Source of the DNA: Hoyosella levis
Lineage (GTDB): Bacteria; Actinomycetota; Actinomycetes; Mycobacteriales; Mycobacteriaceae
DNA length: 64,000 bases
Direction of reading: 5' to 3'
NCBI RefSeq assembly: GCF_026008515.1
Contig: NZ_BQYM01000002.1
Span: forward strand, 186,001-250,000
The position numbers were made by a program, and so were the translations under genes. How positions within the stretch are numbered: the first letter of the stretch is position 1; every line of letters begins with the position of its first letter. This document shows positions 23,408 to 29,624 of the stretch, in pieces. Under the pieces are notes generated by a model. That model saw nothing but the letters and a program-made list of their open reading frames with translations, did not search any database and had not been told where the DNA came from.

Positions 23408-24985
23408 TCAGCGGGGACAGGTCGTCGCAGCTGAAGCCTGCCCATCCGTGATGAAGAACGCAACTTGCTCGGCCGCGCAAGCGGAGCTGAGCACCGCGCC
23501 ATGGCCGGTGCCCTGCCAGGTAACGCTGGAAACGGTGGAGCCATTGGCGAGCAACTGGCCGCGTAGCTCACGTATGGTGCCGGCGCCCGCGCGCGGATCC
23601 CGCGTCCCCTCGAGCAGCATCGTGGGAAGGGGCGCTTCGAGGTCGGTGGGAACGAGCTCGATGGTGGGCCAGGAAGTGCAGAGCAAGGTGCGCAGCAGCA
23701 ATTGGTCGCCCACGATCGGATGGTCGTTGCGCCACTGCTCCGCGCGCTCCTGCACATCCGCCGCGGTAGCGCGGGCCAGGGTATCGCTGCACCGGCCGAT
23801 GTACTGGCCGTCGGAGGAGCCTGCGGCGTGCTGGCCGAGGCTAAGCCGCAGTAGTTCCGCGGGCTGCCGGTTTCGTGCCTGGGCGAGCGCGGCAGCGAGG
23901 GTATCCATGCGCTGCTCGGCGGTGCCCTTGCTGTCGCCGAGCAGCCCGATGGTGGTGCTGATGATCGTTCCCGGGGTGACGAACCCGAGGCGGCCCGCGC
24001 GGGCGTCAGCGATCATCTCCTGGATCGTGGCGATCGGGTCGGGGCCGAGGGCGCAGTCGGTGGCGGTGCAGTGCGCGGCGAACGCCCCCATCGCCGCCTC
24101 GGCTCCCTCGGATTGCTGCATGGCGCTGGCGAGGTTGTCACTGCCGGGAATGGGCGGTGGCGCGGTGGGCATGGCGAGCGGCGAATCCAGCACCAGTCTC
24201 GACACCTTGTCCGGGAACAGGGTGGCGTAGGTGAGCGCGAGCGTCGCGCCTTCCCCGGAGCCAACGAGGGCGAGCCTATCGAGCCCCCATTCGGCACGAA
24301 GCAGCTCCAGGTCACGTGCGGCGTTCTCCACGGTGAAGAACGTCTCCATCGGCTCGAGCTGGTCGGTGCAGGAGAGAGTCGACTCCCGGCTGATCCTGGC
24401 GACCGCAGCGGTGCGATCCGCGATGTCGTCGGCATCCCGGGTCAAATCGATGTGCTCCTCGATCAGCCCCTGGCTCAGGCAGCTGATCGGGGTCGAGAGA
24501 CCCGTGCCACGCCGATCCACCGCTACGACCGGACGGGAGGCGATCAGGGGAGAGGACTCGGCGGCCATCGTCGCCAATGCGCGGGAGGACGCCTGCGCGG
24601 TGCTTGTCGTCAGCACGACTGGAGGCGCGTCAACGGGCGTTCCCTCGAGGCGGGCGCGCGCCACACCTAGCTCGATCGGCTCGACGAGGCTGCCGGAGTG
24701 ATCAACAGGAACGATGAGGGTGGAGCAGTCGAGCTGGACGCCGGGCGGCAGCGGCGGAAGCTCATGCGCGGCAGTGACCTCTCCCGCGCACTCCGTCCAG
24801 GCCAGGTCGCTCTCTGGCACTGACAGGCCCGGGGGAGCGACTGGACCGTCCACGCTGTCGGCGGCTGGCGCCGCGCCACGATCGATCGCGAGCGGCGGGC
24901 GCTCCGAGGGCACGGAGCCGCAGGACGCGACTAGCGCGCAGGCCGCGCCGAGCGCCACCACGATCAGTAAACGCCTACTTGGCAC
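23408..24985 (-). CDS. Alpha/beta-hydrolase-fold lipoprotein (Rv2672-like), nucleophile apparently lost
   Basis: This 525-residue lipoprotein has lipobox VASC and an alpha/beta-hydrolase fold like the secreted tripeptidyl aminopeptidase (S33) group: V-A-V-D-R-R-G-T-G-L-S, T-Y-A-T-L-F-P-D-K-V-S-R-L-V-L-D-S-P and a C-terminal lid/TAP-like region. The nucleophile elbow normally G-x-S-x-G is GSGEG here, so the Ser position is Gly. The acid (LLEGTRDP) and the His (GTGHG) are still present. It may be inactive, or use another residue. GTG 24985 is chosen: it follows AGGGAG and begins the signal peptide. It starts eight bases after the RibD-like stop, so the two are co-transcribed. Confidence 0.85.
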   Translation of the reverse strand: MPSRRLLIVVALGAACALVASCGSVPSERPPLAIDRGAAPAADSVDGPVAPPGLSVPESDLAWTECAGEVTAAHELPPLPPGVQLDCSTLIVPVDHSGSLVEPIELGVARARLEGTPVDAPPVVLTTSTAQASSRALATMAAESSPLIASRPVVAVDRRGTGLSTPISCLSQGLIEEHIDLTRDADDIADRTAAVARISRESTLSCTDQLEPMETFFTVENAARDLELLRAEWGLDRLALVGSGEGATLALTYATLFPDKVSRLVLDSPLAMPTAPPPIPGSDNLASAMQQSEGAEAAMGAFAAHCTATDCALGPDPIATIQEMIADARAGRLGFVTPGTIISTTIGLLGDSKGTAEQRMDTLAAALAQARNRQPAELLRLSLGQHAAGSSDGQYIGRCSDTLARATAADVQERAEQWRNDHPIVGDQLLLRTLLCTSWPTIELVPTDLEAPLPTMLLEGTRDPRAGAGTIRELRGQLLANGSTVSSVTWQGTGHGAVLSSACAAEQVAFFITDGQASAATTCPR

Positions 24986-24993
24986 GATGCTCC

Positions 24994-25755
24994 CTACTTG
25001 TCCTGGTCCGCGCGCGCCCATCGCGTGAACAATGATCCGTCGCCATCTGCCAGGGTATGCGCGAGCCGCATCCGATGCGCCACAGCGGTCCGGTCCACCG
25101 CGATCCGTGGCGCGTCCCCGCCCACGAGCACGGGCGCTATGGTCAGGCACAGCTCGTCAACGAGATCGTGGCGCAGCAGCGCCCCCAGCAGCGACGGCCC
25201 TCCCTCGCACAGCATGTGTCCGAGTCCGCGCTCCCGCAGCGCCGCCAGCACATCGCCCGGGTGCACCGCATGCCCCTCGCGAGGCTCGAGCTCGATGACG
25301 TCGCCGCCCGCGTCCCGGAGGCGCTGCTTCCTGCTGGGGGAGGCCTCGCTGCTGGTGAGCACCATTGGCGGCACCTCGGTGCTGGTGAACAAGGTGTGCT
25401 CCGGGTCCAGGTCGGCCCGGCCCGTCACCACCGCGATCGGGGGGACCGGCTGCTGGCCCCGCTCGACGCGCAGCTGCCGCGCTCCGGAATCGATCCGCGC
25501 CCCGGAGTAGCCCTCGGCGCGCGCCGTGCCCGCGCCCACGATCACCACGTCCGCGAGCTCGCGCAACAGCCTGAAGATCTTCTTGTCGAGCGGACTGGAT
25601 AATCCGGCCGACGCTCCGTCGATCATGGCGGCGCCGTCGATGCTGGACACGAAGTTGACTCGCAGGCAAGGACTCTCGGGATACTCGTAGAGCCTCGGGA
25701 GGTCCGGCGCGGCGCTCGATGCTGTGAACTGGATCGCAGAAAGGGGAGTGGGCAC
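24994..25755 (-). CDS. RibD C-terminal-domain reductase (pyrimidine reductase family, Rv2671-like)
   Basis: This 253-residue protein has the NADPH-dependent dihydrofolate-reductase-like fold of the RibD C-terminal domain. Key parts are RVNFVSSIDGAA, a L-A-D-V-V-I-V-G-A-G-T-A-R-A-E-G-Y strand-turn, and L-C-E-G-G-P-S-L-L-G near the C-terminus. There is no deaminase domain, so it does not do both steps of classic RibD. The M. tuberculosis homologue Rv2671 can act as a dihydrofolate reductase analogue affecting para-aminosalicylate response (established knowledge). The GTG at 25755 starts the conserved region and lies 34 bp from the divergent zapE start. Confidence 0.85.
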   Translation of the reverse strand: MPTPLSAIQFTASSAAPDLPRLYEYPESPCLRVNFVSSIDGAAMIDGASAGLSSPLDKKIFRLLRELADVVIVGAGTARAEGYSGARIDSGARQLRVERGQQPVPPIAVVTGRADLDPEHTLFTSTEVPPMVLTSSEASPSRKQRLRDAGGDVIELEPREGHAVHPGDVLAALRERGLGHMLCEGGPSLLGALLRHDLVDELCLTIAPVLVGGDAPRIAVDRTAVAHRMRLAHTLADGDGSLFTRWARADQDK

Positions 25756-25777
25756 ACTGCCAATCTGCCCACGTCGA

Positions 25778-25783
25778 TAGGAT
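25778..25783 (+). promoter_or_regulatory. Candidate -10 element for leaderless zapE
   Basis: TAGGAT fits TANNNT and ends six bases before the zapE ATG, the same spacing as at aftC. AGGA within it could alternatively act as a weak ribosome site. The divergent start of the RibD-like gene is only 34 bp away, so both promoters must overlap. Confidence 0.4.
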
Positions 25784-25789
25784 TTGGCA

Positions 25790-26809
25790 ATGACCGCACG
25801 CCTTGTCGACCGCACACCGGTGATCCCCGCCGACCAACTGGTGGCCCAGCTGGTGCCGCCCGCGATGTTCAACGAGGTGAGCTTCGACTCGTACATCCCC
25901 GATCCCGCGGAGCCCTCGCAGGAAGCAGCGGTCAATGCCGCGCGCGAGTTCGCCCGGACCGTCAACCACAAGCGCAACGGCAAGAAGAAGCTCTTCGGTA
26001 GGAAGAACACCGTTGGCGCGGGGCTCTACCTCGACGGCGGCTTCGGAGTGGGCAAGACCCACCTTCTCGCGTCGATCTACCACGAGGTGCCCGAGCCGAA
26101 GTCGTTCGGTACCTTCGTCGAGCTCACCCACGTGGTCGGGGCGCTCGGATTCATGAAGGCCGTCGAGGAGCTCTCGGGCCATTCAGTGCTGTGCATCGAC
26201 GAGTTCGAGCTCGACGATCCCGGTGACACGATGCTGGTCTCGCGCCTGCTCACCGAGCTCGCGGAGCGTGGCGTATCGATCGTCGCGACCTCCAACACCT
26301 TGCCCGGCCAGCTCGGCGAGGGCCGGTTCGCGGCCCAGGACTTCCTCCGCGAGATCCGAAAGCTCGCCTCGGTGTTCGAGACCGTGCGCATCGACGGCCC
26401 CGACTACCGCCACCGTGACCTTCCGCCCGCCCCGGAGCCCATCTCCAGCGACGAGCTCGAGGAGCGCGCCGCGCGGACCGACGGGGCCACTCTCGACGAG
26501 TTCGATGACCTGTGCAAGCATTTGTCCACCCTGCACCCCTCCCGCTACGGAAAGCTCGTCGACGGTGTCACCGCGGTGTTCCTCAAGGACGTCCACCCCG
26601 CGCAGGACCAGGCCGTGGCGCTGCGCTTCGTGGTGCTCGCCGACCGCCTGTATGACGCGAGCATCCCCGTCATTGTGTCCGGGTCGAAGCTCGACGAGAT
26701 CTTCACCGAGGAAATGCTCGCCGGCGGATACCGCAAGAAGTACCTGCGCGCGACCTCCCGGCTGCTTGCGCTCTCCCGCTTCGGCGAGCAGGCCCGCACC
26801 ACTGGGTGA
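25790..26809 (+). CDS. zapE: ZapE/AFG1-like ATPase
   Basis: This 339-residue AAA-type ATPase corresponds to Rv2670c and to E. coli ZapE, which destabilises FtsZ polymers. The Walker A motif is GGFGVGKTHLL near residue 86, preceded by G-L-Y-L-D-G. The Walker B motif is VLCIDEFEL. A sensor-type segment V-A-T-S-N-T-L-P and the C-terminal R-A-T-S-R-L-L are typical. The start at ATG 25790 agrees with the family; a TTG six bases upstream is less likely. It is divergent from the RibD-like gene and converges on a GNAT gene. Confidence 0.9.
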   Translation: MTARLVDRTPVIPADQLVAQLVPPAMFNEVSFDSYIPDPAEPSQEAAVNAAREFARTVNHKRNGKKKLFGRKNTVGAGLYLDGGFGVGKTHLLASIYHEVPEPKSFGTFVELTHVVGALGFMKAVEELSGHSVLCIDEFELDDPGDTMLVSRLLTELAERGVSIVATSNTLPGQLGEGRFAAQDFLREIRKLASVFETVRIDGPDYRHRDLPPAPEPISSDELEERAARTDGATLDEFDDLCKHLSTLHPSRYGKLVDGVTAVFLKDVHPAQDQAVALRFVVLADRLYDASIPVIVSGSKLDEIFTEEMLAGGYRKKYLRATSRLLALSRFGEQARTTG

Positions 26810-26833
26810 GCAGCGGGGGGTCAGCAGGATCGA

Positions 26834-27397
26834 TCAGTGGCCGCAGCCGAGCGGGCGCGCGAGGAGGAGATCCTGCTCGGTGCTCGCGCCAACCGTGAAC
26901 TTCCGCGTACCGACCTGCGTGAACCCGTTGCGCTGGTAGAACGACTGCGCCCGATGATTCTCCTGGTTCACGCCTAGCCACATCCGATCCTGGCAGGCGC
27001 GGACCCCCGCGAGCACGTGCCGCATCAGGAGCGTCGCGTGGCCCTGCCCATGATGGTTGGGCAGCAGGTAGAACTTGCTGAGCTCCGCGGTTCCCATGGC
27101 CACGCTGATCGCTGGATCGTCGAGCTGGGCGCTGTGTGGTTCCGGGGGCGAATCGAGCGCGATGAGCGCGTAGCCGGCGATGCTCGATGATTCGCGAAGC
27201 ACGAGCACGCGATGGTGCTCGCTGGCGATGTACCGGGTGAACTTCTCCCGCGTGAGGTGCTGATCAACAAAAGCAGCCATGTCCTCGATGGACATGGCTG
27301 CTGGGCATGCGAGAGGGAAGGTGATGGCAGCCACACGACTGACCTCAGCCGCATCAGTCGCAGCTGCATCATCGACCCGCACATGATCGTGAAACAT
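26834..27397 (-). CDS. GNAT family N-acetyltransferase (Rv2669-like)
   Basis: This 187-residue protein has the GNAT fold: an N-terminal T-F-P-L-A-C-P segment as in Rv2669, a central L-S-K-F-Y-L-L-P-N-H-H-G-Q-G-H-A strand and pyrophosphate loop (normally Q/R-x-x-G-x-G/A; here NHHGQGHA), W-L-G-V-N-Q-E-N-H-R-A-Q-S-F-Y-Q-R-N-G-F for the acetyl-CoA-proximal end. The substrate is unknown. The ATG at 27397 lies two bases after a tRNA-Val CCA end without a ribosome site, so a later in-frame GTG (coding VRVDD) is possible. It may be co-transcribed with the three tRNAs upstream. Confidence 0.85.
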   Translation of the reverse strand: MFHDHVRVDDAAATDAAEVSRVAAITFPLACPAAMSIEDMAAFVDQHLTREKFTRYIASEHHRVLVLRESSSIAGYALIALDSPPEPHSAQLDDPAISVAMGTAELSKFYLLPNHHGQGHATLLMRHVLAGVRACQDRMWLGVNQENHRAQSFYQRNGFTQVGTRKFTVGASTEQDLLLARPLGCGH

Positions 27398-27398
27398 A

Positions 27399-27473
27399 TG
27401 GTGCGCGATACTGGGATTGAACCAGTGACCTCTTCCGTGTCAGGGAAGCGCTCTCCCACTGAGCTAATCGCGC
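27399..27473 (-). tRNA. tRNA-Val (GAC)
   Basis: The 7-bp acceptor stem is GCGCGAT/ATCGCGC, with D arm, T arm (GGTTCAATCC) and anticodon loop CTGACAC within a CTTCC/GGAAG stem, giving anticodon GAC. The CCA end is encoded (27399-27401). It is the last of three tRNAs on this strand. Confidence 0.96.
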
Positions 27474-27489
27474 GGGAACCTCTGAGAAG

Positions 27490-27560
27490 AGGTGGAGACG
27501 GGAATCGAACCCGTGTGCACGGCTTTGCAGGCCGTTGCCTCACCACTCGGCCACTCCACC
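27490..27560 (-). tRNA. tRNA-Cys (GCA)
   Basis: The acceptor stem is GGTGGAG/CTCCACC with discriminator U, typical of tRNA-Cys. The anticodon loop is CTGCAAA in an ACGGC/GCCGT stem, giving GCA. No CCA is encoded. It is the middle tRNA of the Gly-Cys-Val unit. Confidence 0.96.
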
Positions 27561-27585
27561 ATAGGGGGTCAAGCCCAACCTCTTG

Positions 27586-27657
27586 AGCGGATGACGGGAT
27601 TCGAACCCGCGACCCTCACCTTGGCAAGGTGATGCGCTACCACTGCGCTACATCCGC
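27586..27657 (-). tRNA. tRNA-Gly (GCC)
   Basis: The acceptor stem is GCGGATG/CATCCGC, discriminator U. The anticodon loop TTGCCAA in a CACC/GGTG stem gives GCC. No CCA is encoded. It is the first tRNA of the minus-strand unit, about 45 bp from the predicted transcription start. Confidence 0.96.
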
Positions 27658-27709
27658 ATGCTCCGCCGCTCCTGGTTCCTTGCGGTCCCGATTGCCGGTG
27701 CGGTTGAGA

Positions 27710-27738
27710 ACATTAGCGGATGTGTGGCTGAGTGACAA
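27710..27738 (-). promoter_or_regulatory. Promoter of the tRNA-Gly-Cys-Val unit
   Basis: On the minus strand TTGTCA (27733-27738) and TAATGT (27710-27715) are separated by 17 bp, a near-consensus housekeeping sigma promoter, placed about 50 bp upstream of tRNA-Gly. Confidence 0.7.
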
Positions 27739-27896
27739 ATCCACTGCGGGGGTCTTGCGTGTCGTCCGCTCCGACTCCGGGAGGACTCCTGGTGAACAGC
27801 AGGTTTCGCGGACGGGGCGCGTTGGTCGTGGCGCGGCTGCCGTTGCCTGCCAGTCGGCGGCCGCCGCTGCCGCCAGCGACGGCCGCCTGCCGCCCG

Positions 27897-27978
27897 CAAA
27901 CGCGATAGAAGCCGTCGAAAACCCGGTGTCGCTTCTATCGCGTTTGGCGAGATCCCGTGCTTTTGCCAACGACCGGCC
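27897..27978 (+). repeat. Dispersed palindromic element, copy 2
   Basis: The core is CAAACGCGATAGAAGC at 27897-27912 and its exact complement at 27931-27946, with an 18-nt loop containing AACCCGGTG. Flanking sequence with GTGCTTTTG to about 27978 also matches copy 1 (21926-22007, opposite strand). It lies in the ~586-bp gene-free gap 27658-28243 between two divergent tRNA promoters. The rest of this gap is GC-rich simple sequence (GCC-type repeats) in which I see no gene. Confidence 0.75.
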
Positions 27979-28099
27979 GCGGATCGCCATCGGCGGCTGC
28001 CGGCAACCCGCCACCCGCCACCGCCCGCCGCCGCCATCGCCTTCCGCAGTCGCGGCCGAAAGGCCGAACGAGCGCAGGCGCGCGGCCCCGCGAGCGTGT

Positions 28100-28128
28100 T
28101 TGGCGAACACGAGGCCGCGTGCTAATGT
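28100..28128 (+). promoter_or_regulatory. Promoter of tRNA-Val (CAC)
   Basis: TTGGCG (28100-28105) and TAATGT (28123-28128) are separated by 17 bp. The -10 hexamer is identical to that of the divergent tRNA unit. The tRNA begins about 115 bp downstream, implying a processed 5' leader. Confidence 0.6.
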
Positions 28129-28243
28129 TCCTCCTCGTTGTCACCCGTGCGTGTGTTTCCGCGAGGCGGTTCCCGGTACTGGATCCAGGTACCCATAACG
28201 CATCCGAAGTTCACGGCGGGCGAGGCAATCAGGACGTCTATGA

Positions 28244-28315
28244 GGTCCCGTAGCTCAGTGGGAGAGCGTTCCGTTCACACCGGAAAGGTCGCTGGTTCGA
28301 TCCCAGCCGGGACCA
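28244..28315 (+). tRNA. tRNA-Val (CAC)
   Basis: The acceptor stem is GGTCCCG/CGGGACC with discriminator A. The anticodon loop TTCACAC in a TTCCG/CGGAA stem gives CAC. The T loop GGTTCGATCC is standard. CCA is not encoded. It is followed by a strong hairpin terminator. Confidence 0.96.
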
Positions 28316-28332
28316 CACGATAAAACCAGGCA

Positions 28333-28365
28333 AGAGCCCCGCATCGGTCACCGGTGCGGGGCTCT
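28333..28365 (+). terminator. Terminator of tRNA-Val (CAC)
   Basis: AGAGCCCCGCATCGG (28333-28347) pairs with CCGGTGCGGGGCTCT (28351-28365) over 15 bp with one G-U and a 3-nt loop. It lies 18 bp after the tRNA, and also faces the convergent CsbD gene. Confidence 0.85.
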
Positions 28366-28410
28366 CCTCGTCCCACGCCCACAATTTCGCGGGCGATCAC
28401 GGGGCGCTAG

Positions 28411-28608
28411 CTACCTGCCGTACTTCTTCTTCTTGAGGCCCTTGGCCTTGTCCTTGAGGTTCTCCACGCCCTTCTTGATGCCGGATTCAGTCTGGTCGGC
28501 CCGGCCTTCCGCCCGGAGCCTCTCATTGCCGGTGGCCGAGCCCGCGGCCTCCTTGGCCTTGCCCGACAGTTCCTGCGCCTTGTTCTTGATCTTGTCTCCG
28601 AGACCCAT
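28411..28608 (-). CDS. CsbD-family stress protein
   Basis: This is a 65-residue CsbD-like protein: very hydrophilic, K/E/A/G-rich, with K-x-K-A-Q-E-L-S-G-K-A-K-E-A-A-G and a repeated G-R-A-D-Q half. It is predicted to be helical and soluble. CsbD proteins are general stress proteins of unknown mechanism. The start has a perfect GGAGGT ribosome site. It ends with a basic KGLKKKKYGR tail. About 230 bp of upstream DNA before the next plus-strand unit shows no other gene. Confidence 0.88.
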   Translation of the reverse strand: MGLGDKIKNKAQELSGKAKEAAGSATGNERLRAEGRADQTESGIKKGVENLKDKAKGLKKKKYGR

Positions 28609-28791
28609 GGTGCTACCTCCGATGGTGGTTCGAGTGGACACGGGGCCCGAGCTGGGCGCGGGCATTCCGCTATAGACCAGTGTTGCGCGCGAGACCCGAG
28701 CTAGCCACCCGTTTTGCCGGAAATGTGCCTCCTGTTGCCGCAACCCGTCGCCGAGGTCGTCGCTGTCGTGCGCTGGGGGAGGACCCATCCT

Positions 28792-28820
28792 TTGGGCTCG
28801 TTGTCACGAACCCATAGCGT
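28792..28820 (+). promoter_or_regulatory. Candidate promoter for the PGPGW-protein unit
   Basis: TTGGGC (28792-28797) and TAGCGT (28815-28820) are 17 bp apart. The predicted transcription start lies about 16 bases before the small open frame at 28843. Confidence 0.4.
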
Positions 28821-28842
28821 GAAGCGGCATTGGCGCGGCAGA

Positions 28843-28962
28843 ATGAGTGACATGAGCCATCAGCCCATGCGCGAGGTGGGGCCGCGAACGCAGCTGCGCA
28901 TCGTTTCAGCGCCGTCGCGAACGCTCGTTCTCACGCCGAGGCGAAGGCGTATCGCTGGATGA
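28843..28962 (+). CDS. Possible 39-residue leader ORF coupled to the PGPGW gene
   Basis: An open frame from ATG 28843 (MSDMSHQPMREVG...) ends at 28962 with a stop that overlaps the next start as ATGA. It is Arg-rich towards the C-terminus (TPRRRRIAG). Position and overlap suggest a translated leader, but there is no clear ribosome site and no recognisable homology. It may be noncoding leader. Confidence 0.3.
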   Translation: MSDMSHQPMREVGPRTQLRIVSAPSRTLVLTPRRRRIAG

Positions 28963-29417
28963 CGCAGGTAGAGGAGCGGCGGCCCGTGGTGCTGACTCGT
29001 CGCGGGCGCATGGCTGGCAAGTCTGTGGCGGCCATGCGTGCTGTGCGGGCGCAGTTCAAGCGGCATCCGCTCGTGGCGCTGGCCTATCAGGTGACGGTGG
29101 CGGTGGTGGGCGCGGTGGTCCTGGTGATCGGCGTGATCGCCATTCCCTATCCCGGTCCGGGCTGGCTGATCGTCTTTGCGGGGCTGGGCATTCTTGCCAC
29201 GGAGTTCCCGTGGGCTCGCCGGATCCTTCATGACGCGCTGGATCGCTACCGGGCCACCATGGCCTGGTACAAGCGCCAGCATGGTGTTGTGCGCATCGCT
29301 GGCGCGGTGGGGACGTTTGTCCTGACCATGCTCACGTTGTGGCTCGTGGGCGCGATCGGGCTGACGGCCGGTTGGTTCGGATTCGACCATCCATGGCTCG
29401 GCAGCCCCCTCTCCTAG
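28959..29417 (+). CDS. PGPGW-motif (TIGR02611-like) membrane protein
   Basis: This is a 152-residue actinobacterial membrane protein. The defining I-P-Y-P-G-P-G-W-L-I-V-F-A-G-L-G-I-L-A motif lies between the first two membrane segments (VTVAVVGAVVLVIGVIAI and the motif itself), followed by F-x-W-A-R-R. Two more hydrophobic segments follow (about residues 110-140). The basic N-terminus faces the cytoplasm. The function is unknown. It lies upstream of thrS with 207 bp between. Confidence 0.85.
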   Translation: MTQVEERRPVVLTRRGRMAGKSVAAMRAVRAQFKRHPLVALAYQVTVAVVGAVVLVIGVIAIPYPGPGWLIVFAGLGILATEFPWARRILHDALDRYRATMAWYKRQHGVVRIAGAVGTFVLTMLTLWLVGAIGLTAGWFGFDHPWLGSPLS

Positions 29418-29591
29418 TGAAGCAGCCCCCTGTCCTCGCGAACCGGCAGACCAGGGAACCGGTAGTGTAGTAGCGCCATCGCCGTGATTCGCGGTACCGG
29501 CGGATCCCGGGTGGACTGGGCCGCGGCCGCGATGGCTGGATTGCAACCGCTACCGCGCGCCATGCCTGGTGTGGCGCACTACGAGGCCCTG

Positions 29592-29607
29592 GCTTGGGGC
29601 CCCAAGC
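29592..29607. promoter_or_regulatory. 16-bp perfect palindrome in the thrS leader
   Basis: GCTTGGGGCCCCAAGC is a perfect palindrome ending about 11 bases before the AAGGAG ribosome site of thrS. It could be a protein operator or a small hairpin affecting translation. A likely -10 (TAGTGT) is at 29463-29468, so the palindrome is in the transcribed leader. No T-box features are seen. Confidence 0.45.
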
Positions 29608-29624
29608 ACAAGGAGATTCCTGTC

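Noticed and set aside
27637-28110. Open frames in the gap between the tRNA units.
   Set aside because: They are overlapping on both strands, rich in Arg/Ala from GCC-type simple sequence, run through tRNA-Gly or the palindromic element, and lack ribosome sites.
29418-29624. A T-box riboswitch before thrS.
   Set aside because: No T-box consensus, specifier stem or antiterminator is seen.
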